A stretch of 64,000 bases of DNA. Source: Armigeres subalbatus. Taxonomy: Eukaryota; Arthropoda; Insecta; Diptera; Culicidae. A program made the position numbers and the translations under genes. Under the pieces are notes generated by a model. The model made no database searches. It was given only the letters and a program-made list of their open reading frames with translations, and was not told where the DNA came from. Below are positions 32,953-43,424 of this stretch, piece by piece. Numbering within the stretch: position 1 is the first letter of the stretch; each line of letters begins with the position of its first letter. The stretch spans positions 1-64,000 of the forward strand of contig NW_026942917.1 of NCBI RefSeq assembly GCF_024139115.2, in the 5' to 3' direction.

Positions 32953-33921
32953 CACGCAGAAAAATATATTGTAGAAACAACAATATTCCGGGTCAAATTC
33001 AACAATAAATATTGTTAACTCAGGGCTAATAATATTTTGTTTTTGAATTAATCCATAATATTGTTGTTTTTACAATCATAACATTGAGTTGCAATATTGT
33101 TGAATCAACAATATTATTGTTGAAATAAATGTAACTGTATTGTTGATTCAATATTATGACAACGATCGATTCAACAATATAATATTGTTGAAAGAATAAT
33201 GATAAAAAGGCGTTGCTTTTTTATGTTCAGATATTAAAAGTAAAAATAAACAAATGAATGGTGAGATTGATTTTATTTTTAAGTCAGTTAGTAGTTTCAT
33301 ATTTCATATTATATTATATGGCATATCAAAACCGCTGCTTTTTCTACTGCCACTGGGTTACTGGTTAACCCTGTTGATTACTGTCATTGAAAGAAATGGA
33401 AATGAGGACTTGTTAAAAGTTTCCTATTATTCTTTAGTCAAAACTATACTTTTATTTACCTGGAATAATTTTCTGTTTTGTTACCGGACAGTTACCGGAA
33501 GGGATTTCCTCCCCCAAGTGTTATCGTCCGGAATAAAGTTTTTTGTGCAAATTTCGTTTTGAAAATGCTATAAATAAACCAATGTTAAATAAATATATTC
33601 TGTAAATTATTTTAATTGTTAGAACTTACGTGTACAGTCAATAAATTGTTTAATCCACATCATAGCCATAATTATATTTCCTTTTTTTTAATTTTTTCTC
33701 TCAAGGTTTTTTTTTCAAATACGCACTTAAAAATACACGCTCAATATGATTTAAGCAAATTCATAACAAACACGATTATTGTTAAAATTATAATCATATT
33801 GTTGATTTAAAAGGAAAATATTGTAAAATCAACAATCGATTCTTTTTTATTCAACAATAGACCGATTGTTGAAATCAACAATATATATTTTTGGTTCAAT
33901 CGTAAGACATTATGCTGCGTG
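32953..33921. mobile_element. 969-bp TIR element inside Feilai, TSD TA
   Basis: The ends are CACGCAG and CTGCGTG. TA lies on both sides, and the split Feilai supplies the empty-site structure (GATGATA, then CCTCTATATGCCCAG). The interior is very AT-rich and carries many CAACAATATTGTTG-like motifs near both ends, forming long subterminal inverted repeats. A 102-codon frame at 33254 is Phe/Leu/Ile-rich without a domain, and I treat it as chance. Confidence 0.85.
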
Positions 33922-34049
33922 TACCTCTATATGCCCAGAGAATTCGAGACAACCTCCAAACCAAAAATTGTCTAGACCGGCACCGGGAATCCACCCATCC
34001 TCAGCATGGTCTTATAGCCGCGCATCTTACCGCTAGGCTAAGAAGGGCC
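33922..34049 (-). mobile_element. Feilai SINE, split copy, tRNA-like part
   Basis: It continues the Feilai body (TATGCCCAGAGAATTCGAGA, AATTGTCTAGACCGGCACCG) and the tRNA-like head (GCGCATCTTACCGCTAGGCT). A short gap in the B-box region and several substitutions make it older than the copy at 59342. Confidence 0.85.
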
Positions 34050-34088
34050 GTCGAAGGATTTAGAGTTCTCACAAAAACCAACGATATA

Positions 34089-34400
34089 TATCAGGGGACT
34101 GAAGAGAAAGGCTAATACACCTACCCACCATACATTCAATATGGCGTACAATGTTTTTGTTTTTATTTCGTTTTATTCATGATAACACAACTTCGGAAAT
34201 ATCGACAAGCTATTTTTCGACATAAGGAAGCCATACACACACAAAAGGCTCGATGTATCTTAACTAATTGCAAGCTTTCGCACAGGAGAAGTTAATTGCC
34301 GATTATTAGCACTAACTGCGTATGAACCAATCGCCCATAACGAGCGCTGAATTCGGGTATACTACCAAAAAATCAGGTACCAAAAACAGAAGTACCAATG
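34089..34400 (+). repeat. Dispersed repeat, copy 2 of 2
   Basis: Matches 13110-13415 along about 305 bp in the same orientation, from TCAGGGGACTGAAGAGAA to CAAAAACAGAAGTACCAA. This copy begins at 34093 or a few bases before. Class unknown. Confidence 0.75.
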
Positions 34401-34454
34401 GTTTCCTAAATTGAACCTTAGAATCAAGAACATGAGTGCGTAGTTCTTCGAGCA

Positions 34455-34735
34455 TCTCCGCCTCAGCTACTTCCCATCGCCCTGGAAGTCAGCAAAATTC
34501 AACCCCATTCGGGAGGGATATTTCCTCTCTAAAAAGCTATCATCCTATCGTCAGCATTCTTTCATAGTTATCTAAAGCCGTAAAAAAGGTGATTCAGCAC
34601 CGGCTTCTTAAATCTGCGCACATCACAACACATCTTGTTCGATGTACAGTTTGGCTCCTGACACGTGGTCAATCAATAAACGATCACCAAGTGCCTCGAG
34701 ATACCTCGAGAACAAATGTTTTGACTTCAAGTAGC
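34455..34735 (+). pseudogene. Jockey-type LINE reverse transcriptase remnant
   Basis: Translation in mixed frames gives YFPSPWKSAKFNP, then a degraded SYRP-like region, then VIQHRLLK and DVQFG. Jockey and I-group RTs have this order (YFP..WK.A..IPI, SYRPISLL, EK.I..RL, .QFGFR..HST). Frameshifts and stops interrupt it, and everything after the HST-like point is missing. A Feilai fragment follows directly. Confidence 0.65.
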
Positions 34736-34777
34736 TTTGTAGCCGCGCGTCTTACCGCACGGCTAAGGAGGGCCCCC
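34735..34777 (-). mobile_element. Feilai SINE, short head fragment
   Basis: GCTTTGTAGCCGCGCGTCTT and ACCGCACGGCTAAGGAGGGC correspond to the tRNA-like 5' end of Feilai. Only about 40 bp remain. Confidence 0.8.
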
Positions 34778-36435
34778 TTTCCATAGCTTATTGTATTAAA
34801 ACTGGTCTCACTGTTTCAGTATTAGAATTTAACTTTAAACTAAAAGTTCGAAGATTTTAAATCTTTGAGTCATGAAATTGTTCTGCTTATTTTTTGTGTC
34901 AATAAATAGAGCTTATTGCCTCTATTTAATAAAAATGTTTTAATAAAAATCTCAAAAATACGAAAAATCATAGCACAGTTTACAGAAGCAACGTGAGATC
35001 CATGACGATATCCTCCATATCAAGTCAACAACTATTAGTGGGAGAATTTTATGAGAGCTAGAGAAAAAGGTAAATAATGAGAGCAACGGATCTAACAAAA
35101 TTATTTTTTGTTATGACAACACACGCATACGGAATGTTTTTCCTCGCGAAATTCCGCAACACAAAACTACCGTCTGGCAAGGACATTCGACCGACAAACA
35201 CATAACGTATTCTGAATGTCAAAGATATATACCTATATATACATAAAAACATAGGAGCAACAAGAATAAACTCTCTTCTATAAAATTGCTCCTTGGGAGA
35301 TGGATACAAACCGCGTGTCAGACCTCCTCCCTTACGGTTCCTGTTAGTGTAAATTTCATATGGTGTTCCTCGCACATCAATAGATGCTGCATGATGGCTG
35401 CATGCGAGACTGCATGCAATGAACATTTCTTCAACCGTGGCTCTCAGTAGTCGGTTCCATAATAAATTTATATGAAACTCTCATTACGTCCCCTTTTTCC
35501 CGGTTGCATACCCTACGTGTTTTGTCAGTACAGTGACACTTCATCCTTCTGAAACTGTTCACGAAAATCGTCGTATTTTTTCAACCAACCCATTTTCAAA
35601 ATTGTATTTTTGGTTGTCAGATTAAAATTTACTGGAACAATCTTATGACTTTCATTACACATCCATTCATTCACTTTGTCTTTGCAGTTTATATGCAGTG
35701 AGGTCCTCAGATAAAACCTAATAAATTTATTTCAACAGAGAAACTCACTTTCTTCCACTCGATTATTTTCTTGTAACGAAAAATCCTTACTATTGATTAA
35801 TGATGCAATGTTTCGGGTAGCTTCACGTCTAAGAATATTTTACTGCCACTAGACGAGTGGTATTAGAAATTAAGGATACAAAACTGCGAGATCATCATAT
35901 GATATGATATCGATGCTCGTCTGAACATTCAAATGTACTTTTTAAGCACAACCACAACACTAACACACTCTTAGGTTTACAGTAAAGTGCATACTCAAAA
36001 ACATGCAGTTGTCTTTAGTTGAGAACGTTTAAAACCAAGAGAGTAATATTGAGTGACTATTGTCTATAGCAAAAAGAATGCTCATTCTGTAAAAAAATGA
36101 GACATAGGCAAGAGATTGGCAAATAATATTCAGCTGAGTTATTAAAATCCATTAATAGATGGTTGCAGAGGCGCATCCACGTTCCAAGTAGTGGGTAGGA
36201 CAAATAGGAGAAATGCCGATGATAATGTTGAAAAACCGATGCACATTTCCAAAAATCTGGACCTTCCGGACAGGATCATCACATATATTGTTAATTTTCT
36301 TCGATTTTCAGGACAAATATTGCATTTTTAATAACCATGATTGTACATTTCGTAGTTGCTAGTTTCTCTTTCAATTAAATGGTGATCACAATGAATGCAT
36401 GAAAAGAAGAGGCAAATTAAATCGTTGGCATACCA
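34778..36435. other. Intergenic, no gene recognised
   Basis: AT-rich. A minus-strand frame at 35058-35426 (122 codons, Arg/Ser/Phe-rich) has no family signature. No TIR, LTR or SINE seen. Confidence 0.4.
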
Positions 36436-36995
36436 TTGGTACTTCGCGTACCCGAAGGAATTAAATAGACCCCATCTCGCGGTCCTTAGCCTTTACTCCT
36501 ATCCCTACCTACCCATGGTGCTGGACGGGATACGAGCAACCTTAGGGAAGATCGGGTAACCAACCCTGGTGGGAACTATAGTCGTATGCTAACAGGGGAG
36601 GGGGGTTGCTCCTCTCCGGAGGTGCAAATATTACTGAGCGTCTGTTCTCCATGTCAGGATCGGCTCACAACAGCGTCTGTTCTCCATGCTAGGGGCGGCT
36701 GATCATCGTCCGAGTGCCAGCGAGGGACTCTAAGTGAAACTGTGCACCATGGTCCATCGGGAATAAGGAGGAATGGTCCTCCGGAAATTCAGGGGGTTTG
36801 ATGTCAGGCCCTGCAAGCCAGCCTTTAAAAAGACATAAACAACGAACAATCAACAAGAGTACGGACCGGAACGATCGGTGAAGACCACTGCGACAAAAAG
36901 GGACTGGCGATTGGAAACTCGGTTCGTGGAACTGCAAATCTCTCAACTTCATCAGGAGTACACGCATACTCGCCGATGTGCTCAAGTATCTGTTC
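36436..36995 (+). mobile_element. LINE 5' fragment (leader and endonuclease start)
   Basis: A GC-richer leader with TACTTCGCGTACCCGAAGGA and CTATCCCTACCTACCCATGG leads to GGAACTGCAAATCTCTCAAC, then TTCATCAGGAGTACACGCAT and CTCGCCGATGTGCTCAAG. Translated, this resembles the start of an APE endonuclease of RTE-type LINEs (WNCKSLN, then TRILADVLK), although the reading frame has small errors. The fragment stops abruptly at about 36990. CGTCTGTTCTCCATG occurs twice in the leader. Confidence 0.6.
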
Positions 36996-37082
36996 AGATA
37001 TTTCGGAAGTCTACCTGAAGTTTCAGGTGAAATATACGTGCATAATTGGTTGAGTGTGCCACCAATGGTGCCACATCGTTAT

Positions 37083-37223
37083 AGGCCTTTTCATGTGACA
37101 TTGCCGACATTGCACTTGTTTACAACCGCTGAACAGGCCTGCAAGTCCGAAGCTGTCACTTTCATAGAAGAACTGTCAATTGACGATAAAATCAGCTGTT
37201 TTTAAACGTCTCGTGAAAAGGCC
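37083..37223 (+). mobile_element. TAGGCCTTTTCA MITE, copy A (head-to-head pair)
   Basis: The ends TAGGCCTTTTCATGTGACA and, inverted, GGGCCTTTTCACGAGACG mark a roughly 141-bp element. A second copy in opposite orientation begins 19 bp later. Shared internal phrases include AGCTGTCACTTTCATAGAAG and GAACTGTCAATTGACGATAA. Confidence 0.75.
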
Positions 37224-37242
37224 CATTGTCGAACTTCGTCAA

Positions 37243-37383
37243 TAGGCCTTTTCACGAGACGTTTAAAATCAGCTGATTTTATCGTCAACTGACAGTTCTT
37301 CTATGAAAGTGACAGCTTCGGACTTGCAGGCCTGTTCAGCGGTTGTTAACAAGTGCAGCCTCGGCAGTCACATGAAAAGGCTT
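37243..37383 (-). mobile_element. TAGGCCTTTTCA MITE, copy B, inverted to A
   Basis: It is nearly the exact reverse complement of copy A, including CTTCTATGAAAGTGACAGCT and TTGCAGGCCTGTTCAGCGGT. Copies A and B form a roughly 300-bp inverted pair with a 19-bp spacer. A third partial copy lies at 37419-37462 and a fourth at 46537-46603. Confidence 0.75.
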
Positions 37384-38245
37384 ATTGAGGGAACTTCGCG
37401 TGTGGAGAGAACCTGACAACAGGCTTTTTCATGTGACACTGCCGGGGCTGCACTTGTTTACCATAGACGTTATTTTTAGATAGAGACCCGCAAACAGTGA
37501 AGCCGAAAGTACCAAACGAACCGTCAAACGCGGTACCAAACGAGCAAAGTAAACAAACATTACCAATCGGTACTAAATGCAAGATAGGTATTGTAATCAA
37601 CATTATAGAAATTATAAAAAAGTTTGAAAAGTTCAGTGAATGAAGATGTTTTCAGAGTTCTCATAGCAAATTTATATATGGTATTTAATCATATTTACTG
37701 TTGAATATAAGGAAATGGTGCTAAACAAGAGAAAATATGTAGTTGGAGCAAACGAAATAACTGCTCACACTGAGAGTCACTTCAAGTTCTCACATTTTTT
37801 TATGTTGCCGATCGCACAAAATTTTTTGTCTGCTGGCCGTGAAGCCAGAATTGCTTTTATTCTCTCCGCGTGTCTCTATATAATATCATCGTCTCTGTTG
37901 TTTACAACCACTGAGCAAACCGCACGCTCGTCCGGCTGAACTCAAATTTGGGTCGATTTAACTCATATTCATAACTTCTTCTGAGACGTCAAACTACTCA
38001 GCGTTTGAGATTGAGATTTATGAATTTGAGTAACTGTCACTCAAAATAATATAAAAAGGCTAAATTGAAAAACTGAGTTCACCAAGAAAAAAATGACGAA
38101 TTCGCATTCCAAACGCTTCATAATGGTGAAAATCTTTAGTGGAAAAATATAGTAATTGAAAGTACGTAAGTTTAGCCACAGTCTTTTATGTTTTTCATAT
38201 TTTTCATTATTATTTTCTGCAGGTTCAGCTTCAGTTCAATTAACT
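37384..38245. other. Intergenic with a third partial MITE copy
   Basis: CTTTTTCATGTGACACTGCC and GGGGCTGCACTTGTTTACC at 37423-37461 match one end of the neighbouring MITE pair. The rest is AT-rich without a recognised gene. The frames at 37715 and 38156 show no family signature. Confidence 0.45.
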
Positions 38246-38934
38246 ATTCTCAATCCAGTTGAAACCCGAAATTGGGTGCTAGCGAAGTTGGATTTTTCTC
38301 ACAATCCGTACGTTAAACCTAACTTCGGAAGTGGTGCGCTGAATAGCGCTTCGCGATACGAAAACAGCGCACCACTTCCGAAGTTAGGTTTAACCTGGGT
38401 GGTGCGGATAGAATCGATTTGGTTGTCAAACTGAAGCCAAAATTTTCTATTGTGCCGGAGCCAAACATTGAAGATTGTGGTTATGTTCGTTTCTGATCTA
38501 ATATTGAGAAGTATTGTAATTATTTGGGGAAAAAATAAAAATAAACTTTGTTTGAGTTTTGTTTTCTTTGTAACAAATATTCTCACATTATATTTCGAGT
38601 GGAAAATTAGTAGGAATGCAACTAAAAAGCACTCGTTATGAAATTTCATGAGATTCAGCAGCTGATTGGAGCACGAATGTATGTAAATAATCGTAAAGTC
38701 ATGTAGAGTCTAGTGCATTTGTGCGCCCTCACGCAGCGTGGAAAGAGAAATTCGAAGAGCGGGAAATGTTTGACAACCAAGTAACTGCAAAATAATTTTG
38801 TTTATGGGAGTGATTTCAAAATATCCCTCTACTCGCTTGAGGGCAGAAAAGCGACTCTATCCGCAGCACCCAGGGTTTAACGTACGGATTGTGAGAAAAA
38901 TCCCCCAATTCCGGTTTTCAACTGGATTGAGAAT
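38246..38934. mobile_element. Long palindromic foldback element
   Basis: The left arm runs ATTCTCAATCCAGTTGAAA, then GGATTTTTCTCACAATCCGT and ACGTTAAACC. The right arm is its reverse complement with a few gaps. The left arm itself ends in a second hairpin (AACTTCGGAAGTGGTGCGCT on both sides of a GCGCTTCGCGA-containing centre). A hAT-like element is inserted at the junction GGTTTAAC. Class unknown. Confidence 0.75.
38395..38873 (+). mobile_element. CTGGGTGGTGCGGATA-family element, copy 2, TSD GGTTTAAC
   Basis: The same family as 26615-27087, 479 bp. The ends are CTGGGTGGTGCGGATAGAATC and, inverted, CTGGGTGCTGCGGATAGAGTC. GGTTTAAC lies exactly on both sides (38387-38394 and 38874-38881), an 8-bp hAT-like duplication. 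It sits inside the long palindromic element. Confidence 0.93.
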
Positions 38935-38937
38935 ATA

Positions 38938-39085
38938 TAGGCTTCTTCTTCAATGGCTCTACATTCCAACTGGAAATTGGCCTGCATGTCAACTTTGTGT
39001 TCTATTAGCATTTCCACAGTTATTAATTTGGAATGATGGCTAGAAGCGCAGTCATCTCTGCTTACAGGGTAAGTTGCTGACATGT
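38938..39085 (-). repeat. tRNA-SINE fragment
   Basis: TTCTTCTTCAATGGCTCTAC, then CCAACTGGAAATTGGCCTGC and CATTTCCACAGTTATTAATT, resemble the 3' body of tRNA-derived SINEs of mosquitoes (related to, but not identical with, Feilai). The tRNA-like head is not preserved. Confidence 0.5.
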
Positions 39086-40270
39086 TTCATTCATTCATAA
39101 GGTTAAAATACGGACTTCTTCTGGTTCTGATTTGTATAGAGTTATTTCGGAACTTTCCGGAACCAGGCGACTTAATCAAATTTAAAGGAAGTTTCTGGAC
39201 TGGACGACTTAATTGGAAAAATCCAGTGTTACTGGAGGACGTCGACCAAGACTGATACAGGCTTGCAAGATATTCGGCGCGAAACCGCCCTAGTAACCAC
39301 TAAGCCGTACAAAAGGCTTTAATTCAGTTCTATAGTCACCTTAAAGATATGGTAACAGTGCTAATAAGATCTAAATTGAGCTTGAGTCAAGGGGTGTCTC
39401 ACATAAGATGAATTCAATTTATCTGCTGAAAATCAACCAAGTAACCGAAGCGACTTTTTTCGATGTGATTGAAATACATTAAAAGAAACATTGTTGGTTT
39501 TAGCAACGCGCCAGACACTTCACCTGTCAAATGGAATGTTGATTGTAAACATTTCCCATTCACAAGTTTTTAATATTGTTCCAGAGATCAGCCAGACTCG
39601 GGCTGCAAGGAGCGGCAAGTTTCTTAAACATAGATAAGAAACAGATAATTTATGGTGCGATTACTCAAAATAATCATCATTCCGTGTTTGAATCAATCAT
39701 TTTGTGTTTTTAGTGTCGTTATTAATTACTGATATCTTACCGGAAAATCTGGATATTTCAACAACAAGATCAACGTCTGGCTGGGACTAACGGAATTGCT
39801 TCATTCACAATCACACACTCGCCATCATGAAGCGCAGCAACTACAAGCATTGACTTTACATAAGATTTGTATTCATTACTCTTTATTTAATGACTTTTTA
39901 TTAAATCTAATGACAACGGCAAGCAAAAAAGGTTCTAACACTCCTTCATTTCGCATTTCAAGAGTTCAGAGGCTTCGTCTCAATGCCTGGATGTGTTTTC
40001 CTTTGCATCATTTTTGTTATCGTCAAGATTTTTAAGATATCGTACATTTTCTGGGGTGTCATCTAACCCCGAGCTTACTCTGTATGCAATAACATTATAT
40101 GGTTACTTAATGAAATTCATATAATCCCAAAGCATATATTTAATGTTGGCCACAGAAATTACAAAAAGCCAAACTGTCTAGGTATGTATTATCCATTAAT
40201 GAACATGAACTTGATAATTATGTTAGATTCGACTGTTTTTAGATTTTCATCCGGGTGGAATTTTGTGATA
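39086..40270. other. Intergenic, no gene recognised
   Basis: No TIR, LTR or conserved frame identified. It ends at the target site of the next LINE copy. Confidence 0.4.
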
Positions 40271-41347
40271 ATAAATTCTCGAAAGCTAAGGCAGCTAATG
40301 CACGAACACGGTTTTCCGGATAAACTGACACGGTTGATCAAAGCGACGATGGATCGGGTGATGTGCGTAGTTCGAGTTTCAGGGGCATTCTCGAGTCCCT
40401 TCGAAACCCGCAGAGGGTTACGGCAAGGTGATGGTCTTTCGTGTTTGCTATTCAACATCGCTTTGGAAGGGGTAATACGAAGAGCAGGGATTAACACGAG
40501 TGGTACAATTTTCAATAAGTCCGTCCAGCTATTTGGTTTCGCCGACGACATAGATATTATGGCACGTAACTTTGAGAAGATGGAGGAAGCCTACATCAGA
40601 CTGAAGAGGGAAGCTAAGCGGATCGGACTAGTCATCAACACGTCGAAGACGAAGTACATGATAGGCAGAGGTTCAAGAGAAGACAATGTGAGCCACCCAC
40701 CGCGAGTTTGCATCGGTGGTGACGAAATCGAGGTGGTAGAAGAATTTGTGTACTTGGGCTCACTGGTGACTGCCGAAAATGACACCAGCAGAGAAATTCG
40801 GAGACGCATAGTGGCTGGAAATCGTACGTACTTTGGACTCCGCAAGACGCTCCGATCGAATAGAGTTCGCCGCCGTACCAAACTGACAATCTACAAAACG
40901 CTAATTAGACCGGTAGTCCTCTACGGACACGAGACCTGGACGATGCTCGTGGAGGACCAACGCGCACTTGGAGTTTTCGAAAGGAAAGTGCTGCGTACCA
41001 TCTATGGTGGGGTGCAGATGGCGGACGGTACGTGGAGGAGGCGAATGAACCACGAATTGCATCAGCTGTTGGGAGAACCATCCATCGTTCACACCGCGAA
41101 AATCGGACGACTGCGATGGGCCGGGCACGTAGCCAGAATGTCGGACAGTAACCCGGTGAAAATGGTTCTCGACAACGATCCGACGGGCACAAGAAGGCGA
41201 GGTGCGCAGCGGGCAAGGTGGATCGATCAGGTGGAAGATGACTTGCGGACCCTCCGTAGACTGCGTGGTTGGCGACGTGTAGCCATGGACCGAGCCGAAT
41301 GGAGAAAACTCTTATATACCGCACAGGCCACTTCGGCCTTAGTCTGA
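40184..41347 (+). pseudogene. LINE family A, copy 2: 5'-truncated RT fused to an upstream chance frame
   Basis: The 387-codon frame is chimeric. The first 34 or so codons are flanking DNA. From 40286 on it is LINE family A: QLMHEHGFPDKLTRLIK, RRGLRQGDGLSCLLFNIAL, LFGFADDIDIMARNFEKM, then the C-terminal RLRWAGHVARMSDSNPVKMV and RARWIDQVEDDLRTLRRLRG up to the natural end ATSALV at 41347. The RT fingers and the first catalytic Asp (FIDFKAAYD in copy 3) are missing, so it cannot be active. It is the cleanest C-terminal frame of the three copies. Confidence 0.9.
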
Positions 41348-41360
41348 TTAAATAATAATA
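40286..41360 (+). mobile_element. LINE family A, copy 2, with TSD
   Basis: ATAAATTCTCGAAAG is found directly before the LINE (40271-40285) and directly after its TAA tail (41361-41375), a 15-bp target duplication. The 5' end is truncated inside the RT (CTAAGGCAGCTAATGCACG). The 3' end is CCACTTCGGCCTTAGTCTGA plus a short AAT repeat. Confidence 0.93.
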
Positions 41361-41375
41361 ATAAATTCTCGAAAG

Positions 41376-42279
41376 GCTGCAATCGCAATATAAAATGCAA
41401 CGTGAAACCTCCTAGTATTTATTGTCTTCCGGAACATCTCATCACAGCTCATCACGATTTTTTACACAATATCGTTCACATTCAAATCAATTCAGGATGC
41501 TTCAATTACTTGAGCTCATGATTCTGAAATAAGAAAACAGTGTCATTGAATAGTGTAAATTTACTTAGAAATCATGCCCAATCCAATTTCTTGATGGAAG
41601 AATAAACAACAAATTGTCATTGGTAACGTACAAAATCTGCGTTTGCTTGGTTTGCTTTGACCAAAAATTACAGTTCAGTGTCGCAGAAGGTGCGTTGCAA
41701 TATTGATCGAACTGTACCTAATGAATACCATTCGCTGTAAATCGACTTTATTTTGATTGAAATTCGCTGCCGTCGTTAACGGTGAGACACCCCTTGGCTT
41801 GAGTGCTGCTCAAAAGCCGCTTTTGGCGAATTATTTAGCCAATATAGTGCTTGCCCCTACTATTTTCCATGCCTATGCGTAAGTGTCAAAATATTTAGAC
41901 GAGTTGGAAATTGAACGAAAAAAAATGAAACGAAAAATATTTATTTGCATTCTGATACGTTCTATCTTTTTCTTCCCGTTGGGTGGACTCGATGGATCTT
42001 TTTGTTATTTTGTTATTAAAATCCGGTCTTGAACTTGTGTTTGGACGATGGATTTAGTTTTAGTTGGTCGCCGTGCCTAGAGTCCTATAAGAAGAGTAAC
42101 GCCATGTGCCACTTTTGACAGGTCTCCTGCTCGTTTGGAACGCGCATATGTATGGAACTGACAGACGATTCTGTTCCAATTCTGACACTTGACGACACTG
42201 ACGACGTCACTGTAGCCGTGCCATCTGATCCATCTCCAAACTGAGTGGATCTATTGCTGGGAAGGGTTAATCAACATAA
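41376..42279. other. Intergenic, no gene recognised
   Basis: AT-rich. The sequence around 42080-42200 (GTGCCTAGAGTCCTATAAGA and following) resembles a repeat edge, but no partner was found. Confidence 0.4.
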
Positions 42280-42450
42280 GGCCCGATGCCCACGTAGCGT
42301 CTTTTCAACGCTGCGTGCACACGGCGTTAAAAGGACGCATGTGTGCATCGGGAAAAAGCGGTAACGCAGCGTCGCCGCACCGATGCACACCTGCGTTTTT
42401 TCAACGCCACGTGCACGCAGCGTTGAAAAATGTTACGTGGGCATCGGCCC
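42280..42450 (-). mobile_element. GCCGATGCCCACGTA-family MITE, copy 2
   Basis: The reverse complement matches 26363-26534 closely along its whole length. The ends are GGCCCGATGCCCACGTAGCG and, inverted, GGGCCGATGCCCACGTAACA. TAA lies on both sides. 171 bp. Confidence 0.93.
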
Positions 42451-43424
42451 TAAGGATTCTATTCGCCTCAACGATTCTATCTGCTTCCATGTCAATGGCG
42501 AGGGAAATGTTAAAAAAAAGTGCAATTCGTGTACGATTTATTTACTATTGAATATAATGAACCACACTACACTTTTCAAATAAAGCCTATTTGAAAGTTC
42601 CCTTCAGCGAGCCTTTCAGGTGGCGATTAATATAAGCTAAATATAAAACAAATCCAAAGCTCCTGAAACAAGAATCATGCATTTCCTATACGTAAATGAT
42701 AAACATTATCAATAACATTGTTATTGTACATAGCTGATTTTCAAAACTATCTGTTTCAAATGCGAGTGAAAGAGACAGCTTATAAAATTATGGGCGTTAT
42801 TGTTTATGATTTCACCCAAACGTCATGGATGGTAGAAGGTTCTCTTATTTGGCTTGTATATCTACAGAGCTGATTAGCTTTACATCTAAGCTTTTTATAC
42901 CGATATACGGCTTCTTCTGCTGCTTGAGGCTTATACTGCCAATAAGCATTTTAAAAACATATATGAAAAGCTGTTATATGGTATGAATACGGCAATGCAG
43001 GACTGGAACCTTAAAACCCTGAAAGCTGCTTGACGAATTTCATTCGAAATTATTATAATTTGTAATTAATGTAGTATTTCTACACTGAGCTGATTATCCA
43101 TCTAAATTTTATGTGCAATGCACATGTATTTTTGCAATCAAGCTTTGCAAATGATATTTATTAGTTCTGCACATAAAACTAGAAATTATTTACCCTTTTA
43201 ACTATATATGCAATATTCATATAAAATAAATGATCCTTCCAATATATTTTATGTGCGGCTACAGATATTATATAAATGCCTTCCTTTTATTATCTAGATG
43301 GATTTCGTTTATTGATTTTTATTTCGCGAATAAAAAAAACATAAATTTGCTATCACTCATATTACATTTATTTAATGGTTTAAACATAATTCTGGATAAA
43401 AAAAATAAGAATGCGAAAAAAAAT
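42451..43424. other. Intergenic, no gene recognised
   Basis: Strongly AT-rich; no supported feature. The frame at 43230-43460 is Ile/Leu/Asn-rich and shows no domain. Confidence 0.4.

Noticed and set aside
33254..33562. Membrane protein gene in the 969-bp TIR element
   Set aside because: The hydrophobic residues reflect AT-rich DNA; there is no start context, no domain, and it lies in a non-autonomous element.
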